Assembly (NCBI RefSeq): GCF_022829295.1
Contig: NZ_JAKSYH010000263.1
Span: 124,001 to 188,000 of the forward strand
Length of the DNA stretch: 64,000 bases
From: Methylobacterium sp. J-088
GTDB taxonomy: Bacteria > Pseudomonadota > Alphaproteobacteria > Rhizobiales > Beijerinckiaceae
Direction: 5' to 3'
In this document: positions 17,191-26,614 of the stretch, in pieces
Layout: the number at the start of each line of letters is the position of its first letter
How positions within the stretch are numbered: position 1 is the first letter of the stretch
The notes under the pieces: generated by a model
What the model was told of the DNA's origin: nothing
Databases searched by the model: none
What the model saw: only the letters and a program-made list of their open reading frames with translations
Program-made: the position numbers and the translations under genes

Positions 17191-18105
17191 TCACGCCGTC
17201 TCCCAGATGCCGGTGCGTGCGAGCTGCGGCGCCGGCTCGGGCTGGCTCCAACGCAGGGGCACGGCGGCCCGCCGCCGCCAGCCACGTTCGACGGTGAACG
17301 ACCAAGAGCGTTGCGCGCCCGTGAAGTCCGCCGCTCCCATGCCGCTCCAGTCGATCACCGTGCGCCCCTGCAGAACCACGAGGTCGCCGCGCGCGAAGTC
17401 GAGGAACAGGAGCGCTGCCCGGTTCTCGCCAAGGAGGTTGCCCAGCGTATTGAAGTAGCGGTTGCCGGAGAAGTCCGGCACCGTCAGCACGTCACCGTCG
17501 ACCCGGACGAAGCCCGGCCGGCCGCCCCGGTGCGAGATATCACCGCCGCCCTCCGCGAGGCCGTCCCGGGATCGGGTCGCAACGAACAACGTGTCGGCGC
17601 CGCGGATCAGGGCCGCGGCGTCCGCGTCCAGAGCGGAGAGGAGTTCGATCGGCCCCGGCGAACGCTGCACCGGGTCGGCCATGCGCCTCTGGATGTATTG
17701 GGGGCAATTGCCGAAGCTCTGGGCGACCGCAATCGTCACCCCATCCCCGTCGCGCCGCACGATGCGGCCGTTGACCCGGTTGCGCCGACGCGTCGCGAAA
17801 TCGAGGCCGAGCAGGCCGGCCTCGGCGCCGGGCATGAGTGCCCGGGCCGCGGGATCGGCCGGGTCGAGGGCCGCCGCGATGGTCAGGTGCGTCGCGTCGG
17901 GCGCTTGCACGAAGCCGGGCTGCCCTGTCAGCATGGTGGCGATCGGCGCGCCGTCCGCGTCCACCGTGCCCGCGAAGAGGTAGGGCAGGCCCGCGAAGAA
18001 CAAGCGGTGCTGCTCGGGCATGAAGGCGCGGATCGCCGGGGTCTCGCCGAGGACGTGGCCGGCCCGCGCTTGAGCCAGAATCTCGTCGGCGTGGAAGCTC
18101 GCCAT
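17191..18105 (-). CDS. Pyridoxamine 5'-phosphate oxidase-like flavin protein
   Basis: A 304-residue protein of the split-barrel, FMN-binding PNPOx-like superfamily. Typical strands are seen in LPYLFAGTVDADGAPIATML and DGDVLTVPDFSGNRYFNTLG, and RAALLFLDFARGDLVVLQG near the C-terminus. Family members of this size in proteobacteria are often annotated only as pyridoxamine 5'-phosphate oxidase family; a vitamin B6 role is not implied. The ATG at 18105 is used. The gene lies 8 nt after the GST gene on the same strand, so the two likely form an operon opposite a LysR gene. Confidence 0.82.
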   Translation of the reverse strand: MASFHADEILAQARAGHVLGETPAIRAFMPEQHRLFFAGLPYLFAGTVDADGAPIATMLTGQPGFVQAPDATHLTIAAALDPADPAARALMPGAEAGLLGLDFATRRRNRVNGRIVRRDGDGVTIAVAQSFGNCPQYIQRRMADPVQRSPGPIELLSALDADAAALIRGADTLFVATRSRDGLAEGGGDISHRGGRPGFVRVDGDVLTVPDFSGNRYFNTLGNLLGENRAALLFLDFARGDLVVLQGRTVIDWSGMGAADFTGAQRSWSFTVERGWRRRAAVPLRWSQPEPAPQLARTGIWETA

Positions 18106-18113
18106 GGCACACC

Positions 18114-18740
18114 TCAGACGGGTTCGGGGATGGGGGAAGCCGGCATCGGGACGAAACCCGGCAGCGCCTCCACGCGGGCGACCCACGCCCGCACGGCCGG
18201 GTAGGGCGCCAGCGACACACCGCCCTCCGGTGCGTGGGCGACGTATGAATAGCAGGCGATGTCGGCGAGCGTCGCCCGGTCGGTCGCGAGGTATCGGCGA
18301 TCGGCCAGATGGCTGTCCATGAAGGCGAGGATCCGGGCCGCCGCGGCATGGACGGTGGCGCGGTCGGCCTGGACGCCGAACACCACCATCAGCCGGGCGA
18401 GCGCCGGCCCATACCGCACCTCTCCGGCCGCAATGGACAGCCAGCGCTGGACCTGCGCGGCGCCGAGTGGATCACCCGGCATCCAGCCGCTGTGCGGCGC
18501 ATAGCGCGCAGCGAGATAGACCAGGATCGCGTTGCTGTCGGCGATCACCGCGTCGCCGTCGGTCAGAACCGGGATCTGGCCGAGGGGGTTGAGCCGCCCG
18601 AAGGCTGCCGCCTCCCGCTGCGCGGCACTCGCAGCCTCGACGAAGCGAAAGGGTAGCCCGAGCAGGGATAGGAACAGCTCGGCGCGGTGCGAATGGCCCG
18701 AGAGGCGCAGGCCGTAGAGGGTGAGATCGGGTTCGGTCAT
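18114..18740 (-). CDS. Glutathione S-transferase family protein
   Basis: A 208-residue GST, with TLYGLRLSGHSHRAELFLSL (N-terminal active-site Ser region), NPLGQIPVLTDGDAVIADSN (cis-Pro and glutathione site) and a C-terminal all-helical domain containing RATLADIACYSYVAH. It is the first gene of a likely two-gene unit with the PNPOx-like gene and is divergent from a LysR gene across 97 nt, an arrangement that suggests LysR control of this detoxification pair. Confidence 0.9.
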   Translation of the reverse strand: MTEPDLTLYGLRLSGHSHRAELFLSLLGLPFRFVEAASAAQREAAAFGRLNPLGQIPVLTDGDAVIADSNAILVYLAARYAPHSGWMPGDPLGAAQVQRWLSIAAGEVRYGPALARLMVVFGVQADRATVHAAAARILAFMDSHLADRRYLATDRATLADIACYSYVAHAPEGGVSLAPYPAVRAWVARVEALPGFVPMPASPIPEPV

Positions 18741-18837
18741 CGTGTGCGTCTCCCTGACGGGACCGATATCGCCCTTGCGTGGACCGGCGAAAATCCCGAG
18801 TCTCTGGCAATCAGAATTTCACAGGTCACAACAATCG

Positions 18838-19734
18838 ATGGATCGCCTGGACGAACTCGCTCTTTTCGTCGCGATCGTCGATGCCGGCAGCCTCAGCGCG
18901 GCAGCGCGGCGGCTGCACCGCTCCGCCGCGGCGGCGACCCGGGCACTTGCCAGCCTCGAGGCCCGGGCAGGCAGCCGCCTCGTGGAGCGTACGACACGGC
19001 GCCTTGCCCCGACTCAGGCTGGCCTGGATCTCGCCGAGCGGGCCCGGGGCCTTCTTGCGGGATACGAGATGGCCGTGTCGGGGGCGTCGGGCGACGTGGT
19101 GCGGGGCCTCCTGCGGATCACAGCGCCGGTTCTGTTCGGACGCAAGCACGTCGCACCGGTCGTGTCGGGCTTCCTCGACGCCTATCCGGAGACGCAGGTC
19201 GAACTCGTGTTGGCCGACCGCAACCTCGATCTCGTGGACGAGGGGATCGACATCGCCCTGCGGATCGGGCAGCTCGCCGAATCGCGCCTCCTGGCGCGCC
19301 GCGTCGGGCAGGTTGGCCAGATCGTGGTGGCGAGCCCGGATTACCTCGCCGCCCGGGGTACGCCACGCAAGCCCGCCGATCTCGCCGAGCACGATACCAT
19401 CCTGGGCGTCGGGCGCTCGGGGCTGCGGGAATGGCGTTTCGGGGTGAACCGCGTGCGCCTCGCGCCGCGCCTCATCGTCAACGAGGTCGAAGCCGCGCTG
19501 ATCGCCGCCCGGGCGGGGCGGGGTATCGCGCGGGTCCTGTCGTACCAAGCAGCGGAGGACATTGCGGCCGGTCGCCTCGTGCGCCTGCTCGCCGCTCATG
19601 AGCCGCCGCCGGTGCCGGTGCAACTCGTGACCCCGAGCGCGGATTTCCGGCCAGCCCGGGTGAACGCCTTCCTGGACTTCGCCACCGCGGCACTCCGGGC
19701 CTTGCCCGTGCTTCGCGCCGAGGCCGTGGGCTAA
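18838..19734 (+). CDS. LysR-family transcriptional regulator
   Basis: A 298-residue LysR protein of the subgroup with start MDRLDELALFVAIVDAGSLS, helix-turn-helix AAARRLHRSAAAATRALASL and effector domain from GLLRITAPVLFGRK. It is divergent from the GST/PNPOx pair and most likely regulates it. The ATG at 18838 is the family start; the open frame extends upstream to 18721 without homologous content. The 97-nt shared promoter region contains a small dyad (TCTG-N5-CAGA) at about 18802. Confidence 0.9.
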   Translation: MDRLDELALFVAIVDAGSLSAAARRLHRSAAAATRALASLEARAGSRLVERTTRRLAPTQAGLDLAERARGLLAGYEMAVSGASGDVVRGLLRITAPVLFGRKHVAPVVSGFLDAYPETQVELVLADRNLDLVDEGIDIALRIGQLAESRLLARRVGQVGQIVVASPDYLAARGTPRKPADLAEHDTILGVGRSGLREWRFGVNRVRLAPRLIVNEVEAALIAARAGRGIARVLSYQAAEDIAAGRLVRLLAAHEPPPVPVQLVTPSADFRPARVNAFLDFATAALRALPVLRAEAVG

Positions 19735-20015
19735 CCCGTTGAGGGCGCCAGAGTCCTTGCGCGTGCAGCGAAGCAATCCGGGGTGGCGCCCGTTCGGTGG
19801 GGCGCGCTCGACTGGGTCACTTCGCTGCGCCAGCGAATACGGTCGCGTGATCGGCTTGGGCGGCGGTACGATGTGTCTTTATCGACGCTTCCGATCTCTT
19901 CGCGGCCGGACTCTTGCTGATAGGCCTTTCGGAGCCTGATCGGACGCGCATTCGGGCTCCACCGGTTACGACCGGTCGACTGCCCCGACGCGCGACGATC
20001 GGATCAAGCCAGCCC

Positions 20016-20927
20016 ATGCGTCTGCTGTCTCTCCTCGCGGCCCTCGTCGCGCTGTCCATGTCGCAGCCGGCCCGGGCAGATGCCCTCACCGGCACCCTCA
20101 AGAAGATCCAAGACAGCAACCGGCTGGTCCTCGGCGTGCGCGATACCGCGCCTCCGTTCAGCTACATCGACCAGAACCAGAAGGTGGTCGGCTTCGCGAT
20201 CGACATCTGCATGAAGATTGCCGACGCCGTGAAGCGCGAGCTGAAGCGGCCGGGCCTCGAGGTCGGGATGGAGTTCGTCAATTCCTCATCGCGCATCCCG
20301 CTGATCACCAACGGCACGGTCGATCTCGAATGCGGGACGACGACCAACAACGCCGAGCGCAAGAAGCAGGTGGCGTTCACCAACACCCACTTCCTGACCG
20401 CCACCCGTTTCGTTTCCAAGAAGGATCAGCACATCGCCAGTTTGGACGATCTGCGCGGCAAGACCGTCTCGTCGGTGGCCGGCTCGACCAACATCCTGAT
20501 GCTGATCAAAGCCAACAACGAGCGCAAGCTCGGCATCACGGTGATCGCCGCCAAGGACGTCCCGGAGGCGTTCCTGATGGTCGAGACCGGCCGTGCGGCG
20601 GCCTTCGTGATGGACGACGTGCAGCTCAGCGTCGTGGCGGCCCAGTCCAAGGAACCGGCCGCCTACGTGGTCAGCGACGAGACGCTGTCCAACCCGGAGC
20701 CCTACGGGATCATGATGCGCAGGGACGATCCGGCCTTCAAGGCGGTGGTGGACCGGGCCACCGCCGACCTCTACCGCAGCCCCGAGATCCAGACGATCTA
20801 TGACCGCTGGTTCCTGAAGCCGGTGCCGCCGCGCGGCCTCACCTACAATGTGCCGCTGTCCACCGCCTTGCGCTGGGCGTTCGCCCACCCGACGGACGAT
20901 TCGGATCCTGCGTTCTACGCGCACTGA
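20016..20927 (+). CDS. Amino-acid ABC transporter periplasmic substrate-binding protein
   Basis: A 303-residue binding protein of SBP family 3 (GltI-like). A Sec signal peptide is clear (MRLLSLLAALVALSMSQPARA, cleavage near residue 21). The mature part has LVLGVRDTAPPFSYID at the start and NGTVDLECGTTTNNAERKKQ, VAGSTNILMLI and YGIMMRRDDPAF, typical of glutamate/aspartate binding proteins. No permease or ATPase gene lies nearby, so it is an orphan here. The 281-nt upstream interval holds no gene. Confidence 0.92.
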   Translation: MRLLSLLAALVALSMSQPARADALTGTLKKIQDSNRLVLGVRDTAPPFSYIDQNQKVVGFAIDICMKIADAVKRELKRPGLEVGMEFVNSSSRIPLITNGTVDLECGTTTNNAERKKQVAFTNTHFLTATRFVSKKDQHIASLDDLRGKTVSSVAGSTNILMLIKANNERKLGITVIAAKDVPEAFLMVETGRAAAFVMDDVQLSVVAAQSKEPAAYVVSDETLSNPEPYGIMMRRDDPAFKAVVDRATADLYRSPEIQTIYDRWFLKPVPPRGLTYNVPLSTALRWAFAHPTDDSDPAFYAH

Positions 20928-21010
20928 TCTATCGCATATCGGGGTTCCGCTCGGGCCGGGGAGATGCGATGCGGCTTGACCGATCTTGGTCCGCGTCGCG
21001 AAGCGCCCCC

Positions 21011-22252
21011 ATGACCGACAGCACAGAGCCGGCTCTCACCCCTGCGACCGCCCGCGCCGCGCCGCCGGACACATCGATCCCGCGCCTGATCGTCGTGCTG
21101 GCCTGCGCGGGGTTCGGCAGCACCTTCGCGCTGCGCTCGGTGGAGCCCCTCGTCGGCGTGCTCGCCCGGGATCTCGGCAGCGACGCCCACACGGTGGCGC
21201 TGCTCTCCACCGCCTTCGCGCTGCCCTACGCGTTCATCCAGCCTGTGCTGGGGCCGGTCGGCGACGCGTTGGGCAAGGAGCGGGTGATGAGCACCTGCCT
21301 CGCGGTGCTCGCCGTGGCCCTTACCCTGTGCAGCATCGCCCCCGATATCGGCAGCCTGTTCGGCTTGCGGATGCTGGCGGGTGCGGCGGCTGGGGGCTGC
21401 ATCCCGCTCTCCCTGGCGCTGCTCGGCGACCGCGTGCCGATGGAGGGCCGCCAAGTGGCGATCGGGCGCTTCCTGGTCGCGGTGATCCTTGGCCAGCTCT
21501 CCGGCTCGACCTTCGCGGGTCTGATCGAGGCGGCGATCGGCTGGCGCGGCGTCTTCGCGGTCACCGCCGCGGTGGCGGCCTTCGCGTGCGCCGCGACGGT
21601 GCTGGGTTTCGACCGGGCCGGCCGGGCCCCCGCCCGCCGCCCGGCCTTCGGCGAGGCGGTGACGCGCTATCGGACGATCCTGCGTAATCCCCGGGCGCGG
21701 GTGCTGTTCTCGGCGGTGTTCATCGAGGCTATCGCGATCTTCGGCGTCTTTCCGCACCTCGCGCCGCTGATCGAGGCCCGTGGAGAGGGCGGCCCGCGCG
21801 AGGCCGGCCTCGTGCTGGCCGGTTTTGCAGTCGGCGGCCTGGTCTACTCGGCGCTGGTCGGGCTGCTGGTGCGGCTGCTCGGCCTGCCGCGGATGCTCAT
21901 CGGCGGCGGCCTGATCTGCGGCGCGTCGCTTACCGTGGTCGGATTGGCGGGCACGTGGCAGGTCGATTGCGCCGCGCTCACCGCCATGGGGCTCGGCTTC
22001 TACATGTTGCACAACACCTACCAGACACAGGTGACCGAGGTCGCGCCGAAGGCGCGGGCCTCCGCAGTGGCGCTCCACGCGTTCTCGTTCTTCTGCGGAC
22101 AGGCGCTCGGCGTCGCGGTGATCGGGCAGGCACTGGTCCGGCTCGGTCAGTTCGGGGCGCTCATGGGCTGCGCCGTCACCATCCTGGCGCTGGGGATCGG
22201 CACCGCCTATGCCCTGCGGCAGAAGCCGGCGCCGGTGGCATTCCCGGGGTGA
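21011..22252 (+). CDS. MFS transporter
   Basis: A 413-residue, 12-helix carrier of the major facilitator superfamily. The N-terminal half has GPVGDALGKERVM (motif A-like loop) and LRMLAGAAAGGCIPLSLALLGD (TM4-TM5), and the C-terminal half has ALTAMGLGFYMLHNTYQTQV. These features fit the arabinose-efflux/DHA1 group. The ATG at 21011 is preferred over a start at 20969. Convergent with the flavoprotein gene (7-nt gap). Substrate is unknown. Confidence 0.88.
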   Translation: MTDSTEPALTPATARAAPPDTSIPRLIVVLACAGFGSTFALRSVEPLVGVLARDLGSDAHTVALLSTAFALPYAFIQPVLGPVGDALGKERVMSTCLAVLAVALTLCSIAPDIGSLFGLRMLAGAAAGGCIPLSLALLGDRVPMEGRQVAIGRFLVAVILGQLSGSTFAGLIEAAIGWRGVFAVTAAVAAFACAATVLGFDRAGRAPARRPAFGEAVTRYRTILRNPRARVLFSAVFIEAIAIFGVFPHLAPLIEARGEGGPREAGLVLAGFAVGGLVYSALVGLLVRLLGLPRMLIGGGLICGASLTVVGLAGTWQVDCAALTAMGLGFYMLHNTYQTQVTEVAPKARASAVALHAFSFFCGQALGVAVIGQALVRLGQFGALMGCAVTILALGIGTAYALRQKPAPVAFPG

Positions 22253-22259
22253 ATGATCC

Positions 22260-23501
22260 TCAGGGCCGCCCCATCGCCAGCGCCTTGAGATCGAAGCCCG
22301 GATCGGCCGCCTGATCCGGCGTCAGCGGTGTCCCGGCTGTGAGGAGACGCCGGGCAACCATGTGGTCGCCGGCCCGGTCGACGGATTCCACCGCGCTCAG
22401 GCGTTCGTCGCGGAAGCGGAACACCGAGAAGGCCGGCCCGGACCCGCGGACCACGCTGGCATCGTCGGGACCCGACAGCCCGGCGATCTGCAGCTTGTGC
22501 GGGCCCTGGTCGCTCCAGAACCAGGGCAAGGCACCGTAGGCGGCGGGCTTGCCCAGCAGCCGGGCCGCGACGCACCGGCCCTGGTCGATGGCGTTCTGCA
22601 CGGATTCGATCCGCACGGTGCCGTCGGCCGTGAGCCCGGATGCGAAGGGGCTCGGGAACCGGGCGCAATCGCCGATCGCCGAGATGGCCCGATCCGGGGT
22701 GGCGAGGAAGGCATCGACGTGGACGCCGTCCTGGGCCGGCAGCCCGGCCTCCGCGGCGAGGATGCCATTCGGAAGCACGCCGATGCCGACGAGGACGAGG
22801 TCGGCGGGGAGCTCCCGTCCGTCCGCAAGGGTAACGCCAGTTGCGCGGCCGTTCCGGCCGGTGATCGCCGTCACGCCGGCCCCGAAGGCGAAGCGCACGC
22901 CCATCGCTTCATGGGCGGTCCGGAAGAACGCCCCCATCTCGGGCGAGATCGCCCGGGCCATGGGCCGCGCGGCCGCCTCGATCACCGTCACCGGGAGTCC
23001 GCGCCCGGCCGCCACGGCGGCGAATTCCAGGCCGATGAAGCCCGCGCCCACCACCACGATCGCCCGGGCCGCCGCGATCTCCGCCCGCAATGCGTCGGCA
23101 TCCGCCAGCCCGCGCAGCTGGTGTACGCCACCCAGATCGGCCCCGGGGACCGACAGGGGGCGGTTGCGGGCGCCCGTGGCGAGGACGAGGTGATCGTAGG
23201 CGAGACTGTCGCCGTCCGACAGGTGGAGTCGCTGGGCCGCCCGATCGATCGCGGTGGCACGGATCCCCGGCCGGTGCATGATCGCGTGCTCGGCGAAGAA
23301 GCCGGGCTGGCGCAAAAACAGGCCCTCCCGGTCGGTCTTGCCGGCGAGGTAGGCTTTTGACAGGGGCGGGCGCTGGTAGGGGAGGGCGGTCTCGTCGCCC
23401 ACCAGGGTGATCGGCTCCCGGAAGCCGCCCTCGCGCAGGGAGGCGGCGAGCTGGAAGCCCGCCTGGCCCGCGCCCGCGACGACGATCCCGGCCGGGCTCA
23501 C
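22260..23501 (-). CDS. FAD-dependent ferredoxin/rubredoxin reductase-like oxidoreductase
   Basis: A 413-residue flavoprotein. The FAD-binding GAGQAGFQLAASLRE lies at the N-terminus, QRPPLSKAYL and VLATGARNRPL follow, then the NAD-binding Rossmann motif VVVGAGFIGLEFAA and the second FAD motif AISAIGDCARFPS. A C-terminal reductase domain includes PWFWSDQGPHKLQIAG. This is the putidaredoxin/rhodocoxin reductase class that passes electrons from NAD(P)H to a small ferredoxin. Its GTG start overlaps the cbbR stop (GTGA). Open frame upstream in the same frame is a shadow of cbbR. Confidence 0.9.
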   Translation of the reverse strand: MSPAGIVVAGAGQAGFQLAASLREGGFREPITLVGDETALPYQRPPLSKAYLAGKTDREGLFLRQPGFFAEHAIMHRPGIRATAIDRAAQRLHLSDGDSLAYDHLVLATGARNRPLSVPGADLGGVHQLRGLADADALRAEIAAARAIVVVGAGFIGLEFAAVAAGRGLPVTVIEAAARPMARAISPEMGAFFRTAHEAMGVRFAFGAGVTAITGRNGRATGVTLADGRELPADLVLVGIGVLPNGILAAEAGLPAQDGVHVDAFLATPDRAISAIGDCARFPSPFASGLTADGTVRIESVQNAIDQGRCVAARLLGKPAAYGALPWFWSDQGPHKLQIAGLSGPDDASVVRGSGPAFSVFRFRDERLSAVESVDRAGDHMVARRLLTAGTPLTPDQAADPGFDLKALAMGRP

Positions 23502-24445
23502 GCCTGGGCTCCAGCGAGGGCGAGGCCGCTCTGCGCGACCCCAGGAAGGCTGCGCGCGCCCTCCGTCATCAGGTAGGACCAGACCGCGGAAGCCGCCGGA
23601 CCCAGCACCTTGTCGGCGCGGCGAACCGCGTACCAGTCGCGCCGGATCGGCAGGCCCCTCACGTCGAGGAGCACGAGGCGCCCGCTGTCCAACTCCGCTG
23701 CGACCGAGTGCACCGAGAGCAGCGCGATGCCGAGCCCGGCCATCACAGCCTGCTTGATGGTCTCGTTCGAGCCCGTGTCGATCTCCAGCGGCGCCCGCTT
23801 GACCAGCACGCCGGCCATGAACTCCTCGAACACCATCCGCGTGCCCGAGCCTTCCTCCCGCAGGAAGAACGGCTGATCGGTGAGATCCTCGCGGGTCAGG
23901 CCGGCCTTGCCGGCCAGGGGATGGTCGGGGGCCGCGATCAGCACGATCGGGTGCGGCCCGAAGGTGGCGGCTTCGATCGGGAAATCCCGGGGCGGGCGAC
24001 CCATCAGGGCGAAATCGATCTCGTAGCCGCGGAGCGCCTCCACGGTCTGGCCGCGGTTGCGCACCGACAGGCTGATCTCGACGCCCGGATGCTTCTTGAC
24101 GAAGCCGGCGATCACCTGGGGCGCGAAATACTTCGCGGTCGAGACGACGCCGAGCGCGACGCGTCCGCCCTCGGCGCCGCGCAGGGTCCGCAACCGGTCG
24201 GTGCAGGTTTCCAGTACGGTGTTGATGCTGTCGATCGCCCAGAGCATCTCGCGGCCGGCATCGGTCGGCTTCAGACCGCCCGGTGTCCGGTCGAACAGCA
24301 GCAAACCGGCTTCTTCCTCCAGTTGGCGGATGCGCGCGTAGAGCGCGGCCGAGGTCACGTTCAGTTCCTGGGCCGCCCGTGTCATGGTGCCGAGCCGGGC
24401 CACCGCCGCCACTGCCTGAAGCTGCTTGAGGGAGAGGTTGCGCAT
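23498..24445 (-). CDS. cbbR: CbbR/QscR-type LysR regulator
   Basis: A 315-residue LysR protein with MRNLSLKQLQAVAAVARLGT, helix-turn-helix TRAAQELNVTSAALYARI, and an effector domain with VALGVVSTAKYFAPQVIAGF and LREEGSGTRMVFEEF, the hallmarks of CbbR proteins. CbbRs sense Calvin-cycle metabolites such as RuBP; the homologue QscR controls serine-cycle genes in Methylobacterium and responds to RuBP. It is divergent from fbp across 182 nt, with dyads in between, and overlaps the downstream flavoprotein gene. Whether it regulates carbon fixation or C1 metabolism cannot be told from this window. Confidence 0.87.
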   Translation of the reverse strand: MRNLSLKQLQAVAAVARLGTMTRAAQELNVTSAALYARIRQLEEEAGLLLFDRTPGGLKPTDAGREMLWAIDSINTVLETCTDRLRTLRGAEGGRVALGVVSTAKYFAPQVIAGFVKKHPGVEISLSVRNRGQTVEALRGYEIDFALMGRPPRDFPIEAATFGPHPIVLIAAPDHPLAGKAGLTREDLTDQPFFLREEGSGTRMVFEEFMAGVLVKRAPLEIDTGSNETIKQAVMAGLGIALLSVHSVAAELDSGRLVLLDVRGLPIRRDWYAVRRADKVLGPAASAVWSYLMTEGARSLPGVAQSGLALAGAQA

Positions 24446-24457
24446 CGCCGAGGTCTC

Positions 24458-24498
24458 GTATTTTTTGTGCTTTCATACAAGATCGCACGGAAATCTTG
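24458..24498. promoter_or_regulatory. Candidate CbbR operator
   Basis: Between cbbR and fbp, two overlapping dyads occur: GTAT-N13-ATAC (24458-24478) and CAAGAT-N9-ATCTTG (24478-24498). They lie 13-53 nt upstream of the cbbR start, as expected for an autoregulated LysR site that also serves the divergent fbp promoter. The spacing resembles LysR T-N11-A sites but is not an exact consensus. Confidence 0.5.
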
Positions 24499-24627
24499 AA
24501 CGCCGGGCTACCGGTTCCTGTCGATCCAAGGGCCGGGACCGCTATCTTGCCGGCGGAGCGGCCGCTACAGAGCCCGCGCGGAACGCGCGATCCCGGCGGG
24601 CGGGATCCGAGCAGGAAGGATAGGCCG

Positions 24628-25683
24628 ATGGCAAATTCAACGGCGATCGGGACGCCCCTCGAGGCCTGCCTGGCGCAGGCCGTGGCGGCCGACCCGGCGC
24701 TGAAGGATGCTGCCGTGGTGATCGCCGCGGTGGCGCGCTCTGCGGCGGAGATCAGCGAGCGGATCGGGCGCGGGTCGCTCGGCGGCGACCTCGCGGCGGC
24801 GGGCGAGCACAACAGCGACGGCGACGTGCAGAAGGCGCTCGACGTGATCGCTCACGAGAGTGTGACGGCCGCCCTGCGGGGCGCCCCCGTGGCCGAGGTC
24901 GCCTCCGAGGAGGCCGAGGAGGTGATGCGGTTGAACCCGGACGCGCCGCTCGCCGTCGCGATCGATCCGCTCGACGGGTCTTCCAACATCGGCGTCAACA
25001 TGGCGGTGGGGATGATCTTCGGCATCCGGCCGTCGATCAAGGACCCGGCCAATCCGCTCGCCTCGTTCACGACCCCCGGCACGGCGCAGATCGCAGCCGG
25101 CTTCGTGACCTACGGCCCGGCTACGGCGCTGGTCCTGACGCTCGGCCAGGGCACCCAATCCTACGTGCTCGACCGCAAGGACGGGACGTTCAAGCTGACG
25201 AGCCCCGCCATGGCGGTGCCCACCTCCGCCAAGGAATTCGCCATCAACGCCTCGAACGCCCGGCATTGGGACGCCCCCGTGAAGGCCTATATCGAGGATT
25301 GCCAGCGTGGCACCGAGGGCCCGCGCGACAAGGACTACAACATGCGCTGGCTCGCCTCCCTGGTGGCCGACATCCAGCGCGTGCTGACCCGGGGTGGCGT
25401 GTTCCTCTATCCGGGCGATGCCCGGAAGAACTACGCCCGCGGCCGCCTGCGGCTGCTCTACGAAGTCGCCCCCGTGGCGATGCTGGTGGAGCAGGCCGGC
25501 GGCGCGGCCACGGACGGTCAGACGCGCATCCTCGACCTCGTAGCCACCGGCATCCATGAGCGCGCCCCGCTGGTCTGCGGCTCCACCGAGGAGGTGGATT
25601 GCGTCGCAACCTATTACGGGGGCGGCAAGCCCGATGCCGGCCGCTCGCCACTCTTCGGCCAGCGCGGCCTGATGCGGTCATAA
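24628..25683 (+). CDS. fbp: Class I fructose-1,6-bisphosphatase
   Basis: A 351-residue class I FBPase that removes the 1-phosphate of fructose-1,6-bisphosphate in gluconeogenesis or the Calvin cycle. The metal/phosphate-binding motif AIDPLDGSSNIGVNMAVG lies at about 111-128, and GARKNYARG-like (GDARKNYARGRLRLLYE) and VAPVAMLVEQAGGAATDG motifs follow. A ribosome-binding site (AGGAAGGA) lies 10 nt before the ATG. It is the first gene of the fbp-prk-rpe-cbbY run and divergent from cbbR. Confidence 0.95.
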   Translation: MANSTAIGTPLEACLAQAVAADPALKDAAVVIAAVARSAAEISERIGRGSLGGDLAAAGEHNSDGDVQKALDVIAHESVTAALRGAPVAEVASEEAEEVMRLNPDAPLAVAIDPLDGSSNIGVNMAVGMIFGIRPSIKDPANPLASFTTPGTAQIAAGFVTYGPATALVLTLGQGTQSYVLDRKDGTFKLTSPAMAVPTSAKEFAINASNARHWDAPVKAYIEDCQRGTEGPRDKDYNMRWLASLVADIQRVLTRGGVFLYPGDARKNYARGRLRLLYEVAPVAMLVEQAGGAATDGQTRILDLVATGIHERAPLVCGSTEEVDCVATYYGGGKPDAGRSPLFGQRGLMRS

Positions 25684-25705
25684 CCGCGCCGTGAAGTCGT
25701 AAACG

Positions 25706-26566
25706 ATGTCGGCGCGTCATCCCATCATCTCGGTGACCGGTTCCTCAGGGGCCGGCACCACTTCGGTGCGCAACACCTTCGAGCAGATCTTCCGCCGCGA
25801 GGACGTGCGGGCGGTGTTCATCGAGGGCGACGGCTTCCATGCCTTCGACCGGGACACGATGCGGGCCATGATGGCGCGCGAGCCGACCCTGTCGCACTTC
25901 GCGCCGCGGGCGAACCTGCTGCCGGAGCTGGAGGCGGTGTTCCGCAGCTACGCCGAAAATGGCACCGGCCGGACCCGTCACTACGCCCATGACCAGCATG
26001 ACGCGCAGGCCTACGGGATCGCCGAGGGTAGTTTCTCGGAGTGGGAGGCGTTCCCACCGGATTCGGATCTCCTGTTCTATGAGGGCCTTCACGGCTGCGT
26101 GGCCGACCCGGATGTCGACATCGCCCGTTATGCCGACCTGAAGATCGGTGTCGTGCCGGTGATCAACCTGGAGTGGATCCAGAAGCTGCACCGGGACCGG
26201 TCGTTCCGCGGCTATTCCACGGACGCCGTCACCGACGTGATCCTGCGGCGGATGCCCGATTACGTGCAGACCATCTGCCCGCAATTCTCGTTCACCGACA
26301 TCAACTTCCAGCGTGTACCAACGGTCGACACCTCGAACCCGTTCATCGCCCGCTGGATCCCCACCGCCGACGAGTCGATGGTGGTGATCCGGTTCAAGGA
26401 CCCGAAGGGGATCGATTTTTCCTACCTGGTCTCCATGATCCACGACAGCTTCATGAGCCGGGCCAATTCCATCGTGATCCCGGGCGGCAAGCTGGATCTC
26501 GCCATGCAGCTGATCCTGACGCCGATGATCATGCAACTCGTCGAACGGCGACGCCGGCTGGCCTGA
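25706..26566 (+). CDS. prk: Phosphoribulokinase
   Basis: Proteobacterial (octameric-type) phosphoribulokinase, 286 residues, which makes ribulose-1,5-bisphosphate from ribulose-5-phosphate and ATP. The P-loop GSSGAGTTS is at residues 12-20, and EGDGFHAFDR, YEGLHGC and IQKLHRDRSFRGYS are typical of the enzyme. It lies 22 nt after fbp. The product is the RuBisCO substrate, but no RuBisCO gene occurs in the window; in serine-cycle methylotrophs RuBP serves instead as a signal for the CbbR homologue QscR. Confidence 0.95.
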   Translation: MSARHPIISVTGSSGAGTTSVRNTFEQIFRREDVRAVFIEGDGFHAFDRDTMRAMMAREPTLSHFAPRANLLPELEAVFRSYAENGTGRTRHYAHDQHDAQAYGIAEGSFSEWEAFPPDSDLLFYEGLHGCVADPDVDIARYADLKIGVVPVINLEWIQKLHRDRSFRGYSTDAVTDVILRRMPDYVQTICPQFSFTDINFQRVPTVDTSNPFIARWIPTADESMVVIRFKDPKGIDFSYLVSMIHDSFMSRANSIVIPGGKLDLAMQLILTPMIMQLVERRRRLA

Positions 26567-26614
26567 CAGGGGAGGGGCATCTTGGACCGAACCGAAACGT
26601 TGATCTCGCCCAGA

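Noticed and set aside
22260..24812. An 850-codon reading of the flavoprotein frame
   Set aside because: The part upstream of 23501 overlaps cbbR in another frame and has no homologous content; the flavoprotein begins at the GTG overlapping the cbbR stop.
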